This document shows positions 1 through 12,274 of a DNA stretch of 64,000 bases, one piece after another; the stretch's first letter is position 1; each line of letters starts with the position of its first letter. The translations under genes and the position numbers were made by a program. Origin of the DNA: Panax quinquefolius (Eukaryota > Streptophyta > Magnoliopsida > Apiales > Araliaceae). The stretch spans positions 90,644,005 through 90,708,004 of the forward strand of contig CM035165.1 in NCBI GenBank assembly GCA_020205615.1, in the 5' to 3' direction. The notes under the pieces were generated by a model. That model did not search any database, was not told the origin of the DNA, and was given only the letters and a program-made list of their open reading frames with translations.

Positions 1-1357
1 GGAGAACAACCCACCATTACAAAACTTAAATTTTCAGTTCTATACCCTCGTAATTTTGGCTCAAGAACTGCCCCCCCAAAAACAGTTTTAATTAGTTCGT
101 TTTACATGTTTTTTTACTAGAAATCCGTCATGATTTCATTCACACAGATTTTCCTTGTTCCAATCCAATTGGGTTGTGTTCATAACTCATAAGAGTACCA
201 CAGATCATCCAGAACTTAATTTTTCAGTTTCAAAGCACAACACAATTTGGTCCAAAACAGTCCACTAATTGTCCAATTGGAGCTTATTAGTCTTTAAGAG
301 GCCTTAAATCAAACACCTCATATGCAATTCATATAAAACAGAGTTTATATAAACTTTTATACAAGTTTAGCCCAAAATCTCCTCCTTATTGCTCCTCACG
401 GTCCAACCTAAACTCCTTTTACTAATTCTCAATCCCAAACACAAAACACATCTAATTATAAGACTTTTATTATCAAATTTTTAATACAACAACTAAAATA
501 TTGAACATACCTTTAAAGTTTAGTTTTACCGAATTGCTTTAGCTTATTTGATAAGCTTATAAGCTTCTTCTTCATCGCTGCAGATTCCAATTTCCATCCC
601 AATTCAAACTCACAATTTCAATTTTCCAATCAAACTGTTGGGTTTTAAGCCGATCCTTGAAGGAGTTTAACAGATAAAGAGAAAAGGAAAATGGGACGGA
701 TGAGGATGAGAAAGTACAACGACTTGTTAAGCTTTCTTAGCATTTTTTTTTTCTTACGAAAGTGAGGAGTAGGGGAAAAAGTGATTCCTCTCTTCTTTTC
801 TTTTTACTAGCTTAGTGTCATTTACTACCTTAAACAGCCCCCACCTCATGCTTAAAAACATATGTCTCAGCCACATAATCTTTGCAGCTCATGCTTATTA
901 GTAATTGACTCAGCTTAAAATTTATCGGTTAGCACTCATACATAAATACATATATGCTAAATACATAATCTTGCATAATATATATACTTTATATATATTA
1001 CACATTATAAAACAGTATTTATTTAATGTATTAAAATTCACTATTCCTCTGAATAAATAAAATAAATGAAATTATACATTAAACAAAGATAATTTATTTA
1101 ATGTGATAAATTCACCTTATTAAAATAATTTCCTCTTATTAGATTATTCTAATATTTGCCATTTAATAAATTGCTCCTCTACAATTTATTTACATATAAT
1201 AAATATATAATAATTAATATATTTATTAAGATAAACATCACATATTGCATAGTTCTTACTCATTTATGCAATATTATATCACATAACATATCATCTAATA
1301 GGAATTTTATTTATTAAATTCTTATTTTAATAATTCCCAAAAATCTGGGTTATCACA
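1..1357 (-). mobile_element. Truncated very large LTR (same family as 6755-39754 and 53712-57991)
   Basis: Reverse-complemented, the right end reads TGTGATAACCCAGATTTTTG. This matches the starts of two other copies in this window, at 6755 and 53712, and homology continues through the following kilobase: the AT-rich block, the CT-rich leader and the segment near 1-300 that matches 8220-8400. The window edge cuts the element, so its other end is not visible. The end dinucleotide and the complete related copies identify it as an LTR on the minus strand. No coding sequence is seen. It could be a solo LTR or one end of a full element. Confidence 0.75.
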
Positions 1358-2074
1358 GGTTCTAACGACCCCTCAATAATAATCTAAAGAAAAAGACTAT
1401 GATATTGAAGTCTTAATACTACTTATTTACTTTGTGTTGTCACACATTTATGAAGTTTCACATGTTGAAAAGCCTCTTTAACTAGTTATTCATTTTTCCA
1501 AAGTATATTTATTCACTTTTAAGTTATTCTGACAAGTCACTGTGTACTACATATAGTAAGGTAACATGTTAATTACATGTCATATTCAGTGTTGTTACGT
1601 TGATCATATATAGTACGATTCGACATAACTCTCTTTCCTTTAAGTTGACCATTCAAGTAACTAAAGTTGATAATCCTTATAAATTAGAAATATTAAATTA
1701 TTGATTCATGTTTATTCATTAAATTGTTTCATTTCAATTTTATACTTATTGAGTATATTTGATGCTAACTCTTGCCAAGCATTAACTTGGTGCAGGTTGA
1801 AAATAATGATAGGACCAGAATGGTCAAATTTAAACTACAGAATGGAAGATAAAAATCATATAAAGGTTACAAGTTGGTATTAGATAAAAAGAATAAGACC
1901 TAAGTTGTGATACCGCGATGTTGTTTGTGATATAATGTCTAAATAGACTAGTTAAATAAAAAAAATATTGATAGATGCTGAGGGTGACGATGAATAGTGA
2001 ATACCAAGTCCGTTGTAGCGAGTACTCAGATTTGGGGGCATTATAGTTTCCTACTCTGCCGCCGCAGTACACTT

Positions 2075-2123
2075 TTCTCTCTCTCTCTCTCTCTGACACA
2101 CACACATCACTCTCTCTCTCTTT
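2075..2123. repeat. CT/CA microsatellite
   Basis: Two (CT)n tracts flank a short (CA)n tract. The stretch lies in an otherwise unassigned region (1358-2545) and just upstream of exon-like sequence, where CT-rich 5' leaders are common in plant genes. Confidence 0.85.
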
Positions 2124-2140
2124 CTTCGCTCCTCCCTCAC

Positions 2141-2447
2141 GTGGCTCTCAAATCTCACCTCCTTCCCATCGTCTCCCTCAATTCCGGTCCTCCGATCCTC
2201 CTCGTCCCCTTTAACAAATCAACTGCAGTGCGCATTGGTGGTGGTGGTGGCATAACGCAGCGGTGGTGCTTCTTTTCCCCTTTAACACTGGATTGGATAC
2301 ATTTTATTTTATTTTATTTTCAATTCCCACTTAAATAACAACCAAAAATTAAATACTTTATTTTATTTTCTCTAATGAACAGTACAGTGGTGGGGGGTGG
2401 TGACACTGCAAATAACAAGCAATCAAAGGGGCTCCATTTTGGTAAGT
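2141..2447 (+). other. Exon-like fragments of an unrecognised gene
   Basis: After the CT-rich leader, 2141-2300 becomes GC-richer and reads openly on the plus strand as a basic, Ser/Leu-rich peptide beginning ALKSHLLPIVSLNSG, like a plastid transit peptide, but the expected start codon is GTG at 2141. A second open stretch, about 2383-2441, lies between an AG at 2381-2382 and a good splice-donor consensus (G|GTAAGT, 2441-2447). No downstream exon is visible: from 2546 the sequence belongs to the P450 duplication, which runs the other way. It may be the orphaned 5' end of a gene cut by a rearrangement. I do not recognise the protein, and chance open reading is possible. Confidence 0.25.
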
Positions 2448-3097
2448 TACATTTCAATTTGCCTAAAAAATAAGTTAAGTACAATATTAATTTTGTTTGC
2501 CCTAGTAATTGAATGTATATACTTCTTACAGTCCAAATTAGAAGCCAATAATGTCCTCTTTGTATTACCTTAAAATGTTAATTAGTTTAAATTTGTTTTT
2601 ATAATTATGTTTTGCTTCTTACACAAACACATTAACAAAGTTTGAGCACATATATGTCAAGTATATCATTTTATAAGATATAGAATAACAACAATGAAAG
2701 TTAAGATCTTGCGAGTAAGATTTGTGATAAATAAACCAATGATCAAAATAAATATAGCACTTTATAGTTTAGGATCAATTTGGTTTATATAGTGCTTATC
2801 ACTCTCAAAGATTTGGTTATATATGAATCAACGTTTTATATACAAACTTTATTTCATAAAATGAATACGTAAAATACAATGTCGACTAGATATCCTTCTG
2901 AATACGAAGGAATAAAGCGGGAATTGAATAAATCAAAAAAAAATTAAACAATATGGAGTGTCAATATGACTTCCCTTATTTGTTACAATAATCAAGTCAT
3001 ATATACTCTTGTAAAAATGACGGGCATTGTGTTTTTTGTTTGTATAAGAACTTGTTTATATACGGATTTTAGGCACAAGAAGCAAGTGTTGAATTCG

Positions 3098-4663
3098 CTA
3101 ATCATAACCAGGATTTTTCACCATATCCAAGTCACCAGTTGAAATCCCACTCGGTAGCTCCCAATCAAAGCAATGCAACAACTGAGCCAACACAAATTGA
3201 ATGTTGATCAATCCTAGTTGCATTCCAGGGCACCCTCTTCTACCTGACCCAAATGGTAAGAGCTGGAAATCACGTCCTCGAAGATCTATTTTGCTCCTAG
3301 TAAACCTCTCAGGAAGGAATTTTTCAACGTCTTCAGACCATACATTAGGATCTCGTCCTAGGGCCCAAGCATTTACGATTACTCGTGATTTCTTAGGTAT
3401 GTAATACCCGTCGATCACAATATCCTCCCTAGACTCATGAGGACCCAATAATGGTGCAATAGGATGCAGTCTTAAACCTTCTTTAACCACCATATATAGG
3501 TATTCTAACTTTGGCAGATCAGTCTCCTCCACCATTCGATCAAGTCCTACAATGCTATTTACTTCCTCTTGACACTTTTTCATCACCCTTGGATGCCTTA
3601 TGAGTTCTGCTAGTATCCATTCGATGGAGGTATATGAAGTATCGATCGCTGCTGTGATAATGTCTACCATGATAGATTTAATACCCGACCTGTCAATTGC
3701 TTTAGCTAACTCGTGATGGGTGCTTGTGGAATTTTTCATCAATGATAGCATTTCATCAACAAAGTCGGTATTTTCCTTTTGAAGTCCATTACTTGCGTTT
3801 TGTTCATGCTCATCAATAATTAGCTCCAACATTTTGTCAAGTTTCTTGCCGGCTTCCTTAAAGCTTCGAGTCAATCCCTATATAGAGGAAATATATATTG
3901 AGATTTACATGTTTTTGTGGTTATTAAAATGTTAAAATATATATAAACAAAATAAACTTTCTTTAAAGTTTAGAGATATATATTAATTCGCCGAAGGTCA
4001 GTGGAAATGCCAGGAAAAGCGACAAATCTGCAAGAGATGAACTTTCCACCAAACAGGAAAAGCCTCATTCATATACCCTCGAGATCAAACCTATCATCTT
4101 TGCCACGTCCCAAAAGAACCTATAAGTCATATTCTCAATAAGATCGCCCACCTTCTGACTAATATCCACCACCTCACATTTAGCGGCGGCATCCTTAAGC
4201 TCCTTCACCAATAACCCAAGCTCCTCCTTTCTCATCCCAACAAAAGAATTAATCTTTGAAGGAGCAAGAAGCTCTTGTACAACAAACTTTCTTACATTGC
4301 GCCAGTATGGACCGTCGGTGAAGGTGATGCCCTTATTACCATATGCCATATATTCCGCGGCCTGAAACTTGGGGCGGTTAGCAAAATGAATGTCATGAGT
4401 CTTGAGAAAAGCTCGGCAGCTTGAGGGGAGGAGACTACGATAGTTGGGACGGAACCTAAACGCATGGACATGATAGGACCGTACTGCTTGGCTAACTGGT
4501 GGAGGGTGCGGTGGGGGAGGTTACCTAACATCGGGAGGCTACCGATAATTGGGAAGCCTCGAGGACCTGGTGGTAGTACTTTACGGTGGCGTTTTGAGGT
4601 GGTGATGATCCACCAGAGTGCTCCAAGGAGAAGGAAGACAAGAGTTAATGCCCATGCAAACAT
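3098..4663 (-). CDS. Cytochrome P450, CYP736A-like (copy A), reading frame broken in exon 1
   Basis: This is an ER-anchored monooxygenase of the plant CYP71 clan; known CYP736A enzymes hydroxylate diverse specialised metabolites, and the substrate here cannot be inferred. Exon 1 starts at ATG 4663 with a hydrophobic N-terminal anchor, then the proline hinge (PPGPRGFPIIG) and C-helix (PYWRNVRK). Exon 2 begins at 3877 after a TATAG acceptor and holds the I-helix (AAIDTS), K-helix ExxR (KEGLRLHP), PERF and the heme loop FGSGRRGCPG. Breaks: one A is missing in the run at 4407-4410 (4 A versus 5 in copy B); two further -1 breaks after TYR (about 4120) and before a Met-Asn-Glu-Ala motif (about 4070) are shared with copy B. 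The C-terminus runs off frame at 3098, although RIQHLLLVPKI can still be read in another frame. The exon 1 donor is unresolved. It is either a young pseudogene or a functional gene with consensus errors. Confidence 0.85.
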
Positions 4664-4743
4664 TTTGTGTTTTAGGGTATCTGGTAAATGTGTTAATTTG
4701 ATAACTCAAAGATTGTGTGATTTACATATACTTTAGATCTGGT

Positions 4744-4753
4744 CTTTATATAG
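4744..4753 (-). promoter_or_regulatory. TATA box of P450 copy A
   Basis: On the minus strand CTATATAAAG lies about 80-90 bp upstream of the ATG at 4663, a normal plant spacing that leaves a leader of about 50-60 nt. The same box is conserved upstream of copy B. Confidence 0.6.
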
Positions 4754-5689
4754 GAAATCCTCGAGCATAGTTTTGTACAACTACTATATCAAGTTACCCC
4801 GTGCTCACAAACTTAGAACGTTCCCCATATAATATTTTATCTTTTTGGACATGTGTAAGAGAATGTTCCTGAGTTAGAACTCTTCCCAACATCATGAGTT
4901 CTTATTTATTTATTTTCAAGATAGGCCTAAGTGTTAAGAGTCAATGGAGGCCATGCATGTAGCCTCTGATATTGACCGCTTGTACGTACCCTCTAAACTT
5001 ATTTATTCATCACCCACCAACCACAGATTTTACATCAATAATCAATAACTATATATAATAAGGCATTAATAGATTTTATGAAATAATTTTATGAGTCTTT
5101 TAGTTGATCACGAGTCAATTATTTATGACTAGAATTGGAAATAAAATTTTGGTTTGTTTATGGATTATAAAATATGATTATAAATATGACATACTGCTTG
5201 TTTTTAATGAGTTGAATGAGTTACAACCAAATGGTTATGTGTCCAATATAGATCAACCCATTTTTTAAATTTAAAACTTGCATAGTATTATTATGACCAA
5301 ATGAAGTAAATTACTTGATATATTAATTTTTTATATTCGTTCAATTTCTCTTTCTAATTTATTTGAGCACATTTTTTCTCTCTAAAATTTTTTCCGACTC
5401 CTGGACAATGTGACGCGATCACTTGGTTATATTTCTTAGTTATTAACTTATTACATTTGTCTTTTGCTAAAAAAATAAATAAATAATAAATTGACAAAAC
5501 TGAAGGAGCTATTAAGCCAGAAAAAAAGAACATGAAGCAACCTACAACTCAAATTTTATGTTATTTTTCCCCAAATCTCAAAGATATGAAGATGGAAATA
5601 CAATAGGAAATAAAAAAAAACATATAAAAATAAAAATAAAATATAAAAGAAATAGTTGTACCAAATTGAAAACAAAGCTAAAATGACAA

Positions 5690-6037
5690 GAATAGTTGTA
5701 CCAAAAATAAAATATAAAATAAATAATATTTTATTTAAAATGTTAAAAATAATTATTTTATTTTAAAATATTAAAATTAATTAATATTTAAAAATATTAA
5801 AAATAATTAATATTTTAAAAATAATATTTATTTTAAAATAATTACTTGAAAATATCTAATTGGCAAAATTGGGTTCGGGTCAAATTGGGCATCTAGGTTG
5901 GGTAAAATTTTGGCCTAAATGGGTCAGGTTGGGGTCAAATTTGGAAAAAGGAACGAAAATAGGACGTAATTAGCGAAAAGTGAATTTAAGGGAAGACTTT
6001 AAAAGTGAGTGACACAACTTGGAGAGATAAAAGTGTC
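5690..6037. mobile_element. Right-arm remnant of an AT-rich foldback element
   Basis: Downstream of an AT-rich TTTTAAAATATT-type tract, 5860-6037 matches the right arm of the foldback element at 61165-62668 in copy B. It carries the GGGTCAAATT/GGGTTGGGT-like motifs and ends AAAAGTGTCA, which mirrors the GGACACTT left end in copy B. The left arm is missing here: sequence preceding the element in copy B is joined directly to the AT-rich core at about 5690. This looks like an internal deletion that removed one arm. Confidence 0.55.
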
Positions 6038-6754
6038 ATTCAGTCTTTCGATTATGAAGAACAAGGAGACGGAGAAGACGATGTGTGAGTGGAGAGAATT
6101 GGATTCTTTTGATTTTAGTTCGGAACAAATTAAAAAATAGGTTGAAATCAGTTAACTGATTCGTGTTTGTGTATCTCTTATGAAATATGGGTCTAAATTT
6201 TAATCAACTAAGATAAATTAAAGTAGCTATGAACCAATTCATATGGTCCAAGTTAATTTGGATTGAGCTACCAATTTGTAAGCCAAATTGTCAGGCCTAT
6301 TCAAGACTATATATTTTCTAGATACAATGAAAAAATTAAACTCTCGTATCCCATGAAATATAAAAAATAATTGTGTGTGTGTGTTTGTGTATATATATAT
6401 ATACATGTTTGACATAGTTTGGGAACTAATGGATATGGTAAGACAACTTCTAAGTTCAAATTTATCACTATATATAATTTTAATTTGACTCATGAATGAA
6501 CAAAAAGGGATAAATAACGAAAGAGTTATGATACAAACAAAAAATAGTGTTTTGTTAAAGTAAAATTAGGAAAACGGGTGTTATAACTCGGCTTGAGATG
6601 AATTTTGAATAAAGATATATTTTGACGTATAATAACTTATTTTGACGCAACGAAGAGATTTTCTTAAAATTTAGAATGTTTGAATTTAATTTTGAATTAT
6701 AAGATTATTGGAGAAATTAACACGAATGTTAAAATATAATTATGTGAAGTAAAT

Positions 6755-8409
6755 TGTGATAACCCAAATTTTTGAGAGATATTAAAATAAGAATTAAACA
6801 AATAAAATTTTATTAGATGATATGTTATGTGATATTATATTGCATAAGGGAGTTAGTGTTATATAATATGTGATTTTGTGTATAATAAATGTATTAGTAT
6901 TATATATTTATTATATGTGGAGGAGCAAATTATTAAAGGGAAAGATGTAGTTAAATTTAATGATACAAAATTATTGTATGCATTAAATTTGGCAAATAAG
7001 TGGACAAAGTATATTAAATTTAAGTATACAAAATATTTTGTATCTCATTGAAAAGAATGCATTAAATTAATTTATGAGATTAAATTATTTTAATTAAATA
7101 ATTTATATTAAATAAATTATTTTTATTTAATGTATAATCTCCATTTTTATGGAAAAAGATTTATGGGTATTTTATTTTAATTTTTAAAGTGCGTTATGTA
7201 TTTAATATTTAACACAATAAGTATGGAGGATATAATATGATGTGTATATATGTATTTTTGTAATGTAGTATTTCAATACATGATATGTTGAAATTAAGTT
7301 GCTTAATTCTTTGGGAATGAAAGTTAGTGCTTGGTAAGCATGAGATGGCTTACTTTAAGCCTTATGAAGATGACTAAGCTAAACTATAAGCTCGAAATTT
7401 GTCAAATAAATAGAAAGTTAGCAGCATTTAGTAAGCTAAATCGTTATTTGCCAAAGGAGAGATGTGAAGAGTTAAACAATCTGCAGTGTTATTTTCTTTC
7501 TTAGAGTTATTCTATCTTCTCTCTCTCTGTTCCCCACATCCGACCCAATCCACCTCTTTACTCTCACTTAATTACTAAGACTTCCACCAAAATTGTAAGA
7601 AAAGCTATCATCGACATCAAGAGAATCGGGGAGCCAGAATCATATCTATCAACAAGTATAACCATGAATAAGCATCACCAATCTTAAAATTTCAAAGAAT
7701 TAAAGAGGTAAGTATGTGATTGTATTGCATTCTCGTAAATTAGGTATATATGTATATGCTAATAAAATGAATTGTGATGTTGATTACAGATAAACCTGTT
7801 GTGGTTGGGTCAGATTGTGTTAAGGGATCATGTGCAGATGAAATGAAGTATTAAGGGAAGAAAATATGGGTTTAAACAAACCTAAACCTCTGTGAATTTT
7901 GTCCTGAAAATAGTTGCACACAAGATGTTTGTTAAAAGGTCTCTTAAGGACTGTTAAGCTTAAATCATGAAATTAAGTGAGGATTGAGGTTAAGAACTCT
8001 TTATACATGTTATACTAGGTGAATTAAATGATTTTTGTAGGCCCAAAGTAATTGAAAAACTTTTGGAATGAATACCATTTTCATGCTCAATCTAGAAATC
8101 GTCTTAACAGAGCAGTTTGGTGGCTCTGTTAGACTGATCTAAAATGTCTGAAACAGGTAAGTTGTTTTTAAAAAAAATGCTATGATATACCCTTTATAAC
8201 ATGTGAAAGTTTGGTTTCTAGTGGGCAACTAGTGGACTGTTTTGGACCAATTTGTGTTGCGCTCTGAAATTGAAAAATTAAGTTCCGGGATGATGTGTGG
8301 TACTCTTATGAGTTATGATCACAACCCAATTAGAACGACGGAAAAACCCATTGTAATGAAATTATGACGGATTTTCTAGTAAAACATGTAAAACAAACTA
8401 ATTAAAACT
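6755..8409 (+). mobile_element. Solo LTR of the 4.3-kb family, left part
   Basis: It begins TGTGATAACCC and is preceded by TAAAT (6750-6754). The same TAAAT follows the far end of the LTR at 39755-39759, so the LTR inserted as a unit and made a 5-bp target duplication. The body matches 53712 onward and, inverted, 1-1357. It is interrupted at 8410 by the Tat-type element, whose own target duplication AAACT (8405-8409) is its last 5 bases. No internal domain or second LTR is present, so it is a solo LTR. Its net length without insertions is about 4.4 kb, exceptionally long. Confidence 0.85.
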
Positions 8410-9051
8410 TGTTAACACCAAGATCTACTCCGACGTCCCAATCACGTAAAACGCCCTGATCCTGCACGGTAAACATGATAAACACCACAAGCTTGACGGC
8501 TGGACCGCCGGGGGATAGCTCAGGCGCGAGAGTCAGTATACGTGTTCACAAGGTTAACAATGGAGGATGTAATGTCTAGTGTCTTGAGAGAGATAATAAT
8601 TCTCAGTTGTGTGTATATGTAAATATGAATGTGAACGTACCTGTTTGTGAAGACTTGGTTGATAGGTGATACTCTCGCTTTTGCCATCGTGCCACCCACT
8701 ACCTCCGACACAACCCCGTGATCCGATGGTTCCCGCTGTGTATGGGTTCACCCACTACTTCTGACCTCTGTTTTCTACCGTCGGCCATCACCGGATCCCA
8801 TCCACATTAATGCATGGCAGTAATAGTAGTCAACCATCATGCTTTTTCATCATTACAAATCAAAGTAATAGATATTAAAAGATCTAATGGGTTAGCCCCA
8901 TGAACCGACCCGGTTTCATTGGATTTAATAGAAGTGATATGATGACTAGGCCCAATGACTTTCAAGGTTCAATAATGAAGGCCCAATAGATTAATTAAAT
9001 AAGTAAGCCCAATTTACTCGGCCCAAAGAGGGGAAATATCATGACCCAACA
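8410..9051 (-). repeat. 3' LTR of the Tat-type element
   Basis: 642 bp, TGTTAACACC to CCCAACA on the plus strand, aligned over its whole length with 36344-36997. The two LTRs differ by many small indels and substitutions, which fits an older insertion plus some consensus noise. Confidence 0.9.
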
Positions 9052-9060
9052 TTGCCCCCT
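9052..9060 (-). other. Polypurine tract of the Tat-type element
   Basis: AGGGGGCAA on the minus strand directly abuts the 3' LTR, where the plus-strand primer of reverse transcription is expected. Its position fixes the element's orientation. Confidence 0.75.
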
Positions 9061-9599
9061 AGTTTTTTGTTGAATAGAATGTTTAATAGAAAACTATAAA
9101 TGGTCCATGATATTAGAATTTACTAAAAGCCTATAACAGGAAGTAATTGAGACATACCCAATTTGGTCCATAAGATGAAATAGGGGAAGGCTGAATGTCC
9201 AGAGTAAAAGGCCTAGTCAATAAAGGATTGAAATTGAAAAAGATGGTCTAAAAACCGGAAATCCAACCGAGAAGCCCAGTCTGATAAAATATCTAAGGAT
9301 TGATCCGAACGCTTCCCATTCGAATTCTCATCATTGCTAGAAATTAAATGTGCTGCCTTCCTAACTCGTGTAACCGTCAGCATAAAAGGTGAACTTTACC
9401 AATTTTGACAGTTTTACCTGCCAGTTTGAACTTTGAACCTTTGAGCTTTCTTCTCCTTCCCGTAACTTCCTCTCGCTTTTACTTAAATCTCAACAATGGT
9501 GACCGTGAACTCTAACCGTAATTCTTCCTTCGCGTGACTCCTGCTAACGCTGCTTCCCCAATCCAAACCCTAATCAAGAGGGTTCGAGTTCAAATCCTC

Positions 9600-10511
9600 A
9601 TCCCACAAAGAACCATGGGGAAGAATCCGCACCGATACCTTCTCGTCACCCATCGACTTCTTTAAGGATGGGGAACAGTTTCCTCATGCCAATACCCCCT
9701 CTACTGTTACGGAAGCTGAGATACGTATCCTTCGGACTCGCTATCAGATTCCGGATACGTACGCAACAAGGGCTCCTGCTCCCGAAGAACGCATGTACCA
9801 TTGACCGGATGGTTGGGTCGCTATGCCAGTTATTTTTCTCGAAAAGGGAATTCGCCTTCCCCTCCACGCCTTCGTCGTTACCCTCCTAGGGTTTATAGGA
9901 GTGGGATTTTCCCAGTTGGTCCCTAATTCCTATATCCACATTCGGCGTTCATTGCCTTTTCGTCATTTAACTAGGATTCCTCCTCTCGTCGACATCTTCT
10001 TCACCTCTTCTCACGGTAGATCCCGAGAACGAGGTTTCAAAATGTTGAGCAAACAAATCTCCTCGACCCAACGCCAGATTTGAGAAGAGACCTCGATGGA
10101 TACCCCTTCAAGCAACAAGGGATGGGTAAAAATGGTTTTTGTTACAGACCCAAAATCTCTTCTCCTCCCGATTGGACTATCTCTCGATCGGATCTCTCAC
10201 GACTTTGAGATATCCTCAAGAGCGTGTGAAGGAAATGGCAGATTTTTTGAAGAAGATTCCTCCGAAGGAATGGAGTTTTCACTTCTGACTAAGCAAGCCT
10301 AGTTATATGAACATAAATGTAAGTTTCGAACAACTTTGTAACACAGTTTTTTGAGATATTTAAGTGACATGGGTTCTGATACATGGTTATTTGAAGTGTC
10401 TTTGATCAAACCAATTTCTTCGGAAGTAAAAGAGTTGGAAGACTTTTTGGCGGGGGAGATTATGGATGCAAGTGAAGAGCCTCCGACTGAAGAATCTCCC
10501 CGAGCTGATCC
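9600..10511 (+). pseudogene. Antisense ORF of the Tat-type element, N-terminal part (transposase_28-like domain)
   Basis: Between pol and the 3' LTR the element reads as protein on the strand opposite to gag-pol. From about 9653 one frame gives FKDGEQFPHANTP, then IRILRTRYQIPD, a stop at 9802, and then GIRLPLHAFVVTLLGF with a LAP/VPNS-like continuation to about 10085. Acidic sequence follows at 10351-10506. The pattern 'ϕ-LR-RYxIPD ... GxRLPLHPFF...L ... QLxPN' is what I know as the plant 'putative gypsy type transposon' (Transposase_28) domain found in extra ORFs of such elements. Its role is unknown. Element 1 interrupts it at 10512 and it resumes at 19253. Several stops and frameshifts indicate decay or sequencing noise. 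Confidence 0.6.
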
Positions 10512-12130
10512 TGTGACGCCCCCAAAATTAGGTATACGTCACCCATCTTGGGTCACCACTTACATGGTACATAAATTCAAATACAAACTTAATTATACAT
10601 CTGTCGTGTAACATACGACAATACATAAACTGAGAGTTCTAATAGAAATATTGTCATTTAGACAATATCCATACTCAAGGAGTCCTCATTACATTTATTG
10701 TTACACTATTTAACAGAATAGTGAGGACTACTAATGCTATCTTCGGGACCATCACTCCTTTCCCCGACTCGTCCCAAATTTATATTCTCATTTTCAAGAG
10801 AATGTGAAAGAAAGGGTGAGCTCAACTAGCCCAAAGAAGAAATATTATAACTAAGATAATGCGTAATAAATTATCAATAGTCTTCAACAATGTTAAACCG
10901 ATAAAATACAATAGACAAACCAGGTTTAAATCATAAATGAATATGCAATCCATTAAAAGAGTCAAGTAGAAAATAAAGTCTACTATCTTTTAGGCTTTAA
11001 AAGGTTTTCATCAATTTTTATCACTAAGACTCAGTTTAATGAATAAACCACAATATCTAATCATCCTTGTACCATGGTCAAGGATTTTCATCAAATTATC
11101 AATGGTCATGACTATACCGAATCACCCCTGGTCATAATCATACCAAAAACTATCCATCACAGCATTACAGGCCACTGAGGACTTTTATCACATCATTTAT
11201 AACAAGCCATGATTATACCGAATGATCTCTGGTCATAATCATACTAAGTTCATCTATGCACGTAAGCCAAAGATAACATAATATAACATGAGGATGATGA
11301 CAATGACATAATAATTCAATAAAACAAGTTCATTTAATTAATTTATTCAGAATTATTAACGCCCAAATTGTCAACATGATCATCGCTTTTGTAGAGTAAA
11401 ATTCAAGAATGATCGCAGTAATATTTCCATGAAAAAAAGATTTGGATGAAACGCAAATATAAAGGATATTCTACTAATTTCATAGAGTATATAAGTCAAA
11501 GTTTTAACCAACCGGGTATAATAAAGAATGGAATAACAAAAGAAATCACCATGCATGCGATAGATCAGATAGCAAAAGTTATTCCAATGTAATAATAAAT
11601 ATCGGAACCAGTCCCGTGAAAACATGCATGTGATGTTTCAATGTAATAATAATAAAGATTTTAACTAGGTCCATGTAAAAACACATGCATGTGATGTTCC
11701 AATGTAATAATAATAAAGATTTTAACCAGTCCTGTAAAACACATGCATGTGATGTTCCAATGTAATAATAGAAGAATGTCACCAAGTATAGGTAACCATG
11801 ATACAAAGTTATTCCAATAGAATAATAAGAATGGAATAATATAAGGATTTCACCAAGTATAGGTATTCCGCATATACATGTGTCATGTATAGGTATGCCA
11901 CTTTTAAAAAGTTATTCCAATGTAATAATAATAAAGAATGGAATAATGTAAGTTCTCTTCATGAATAAGAAAGAATAACACCCTTACGGTACAACAAATA
12001 ATATTCCCTACCTTAAAAAGTTGAATATTGGAAAAGTGAAGTAGAAAATACTTTTCTTCTTTTCTCTATAGTTTCTCTCTCTAGAGTTTCAAATTGAATT
12101 ATGTAAGAAATAATGAAGGAATGAGCTTTC

Positions 12131-12139
12131 TATTTATAG
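12131..12139 (-). promoter_or_regulatory. TATA box in the 3' LTR of element 1
   Basis: CTATAAATA on the minus strand is followed by AAGCTCATTCCTTC and a GAGAGA-rich leader. The same arrangement is found in the other LTRs of this family at 18132-18140, 25537-25545, 31372-31380 and 43042-43050, supporting it as the LTR core promoter. Confidence 0.65.
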
Positions 12140-12274
12140 AAAAAACCGAGGGTGGCTCTTGGTCTTAATGAAGGGTCAAAATGACTTTCGTAATATCAAG
12201 AGACAACTACTATTTGCTGAAGGGGTAATTAACCTCGAACAATCAAGAGGCGCTTAACTCTTGGTAATATTGAA

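Larger units (their letters stand above)
2546..6560. repeat. Segmental duplication, copy A (P450 and flanks)
   Basis: The sequence from about 2546 reappears from 53135 onward in the same orientation: the downstream flank, the whole P450 gene, its promoter and several kilobases of upstream DNA up to about 6560 (63180 in copy B). Copy A lacks three things found in B: a solo LTR, roughly 400 bp around that LTR's insertion site, and the left half of an AT-rich foldback element. Coding exons are nearly identical between the copies and non-coding flanks are more diverged, including indels. Tandem duplication of the locus is the simplest explanation. Confidence 0.85.

Noticed and set aside
1997..2338. 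Open frame of 113 codons over the CT microsatellite
   Set aside because: The start lies before a simple repeat and the Ser/Leu/His run is encoded by the CT/CA tract. Only the downstream exon-like part is kept, as a low-confidence feature.
3201..3404. Plus-strand open frame of 67 codons opposite the P450
   Set aside because: Antisense shadow of exon 2; it is conserved in copy B only because exon 2 itself is conserved.
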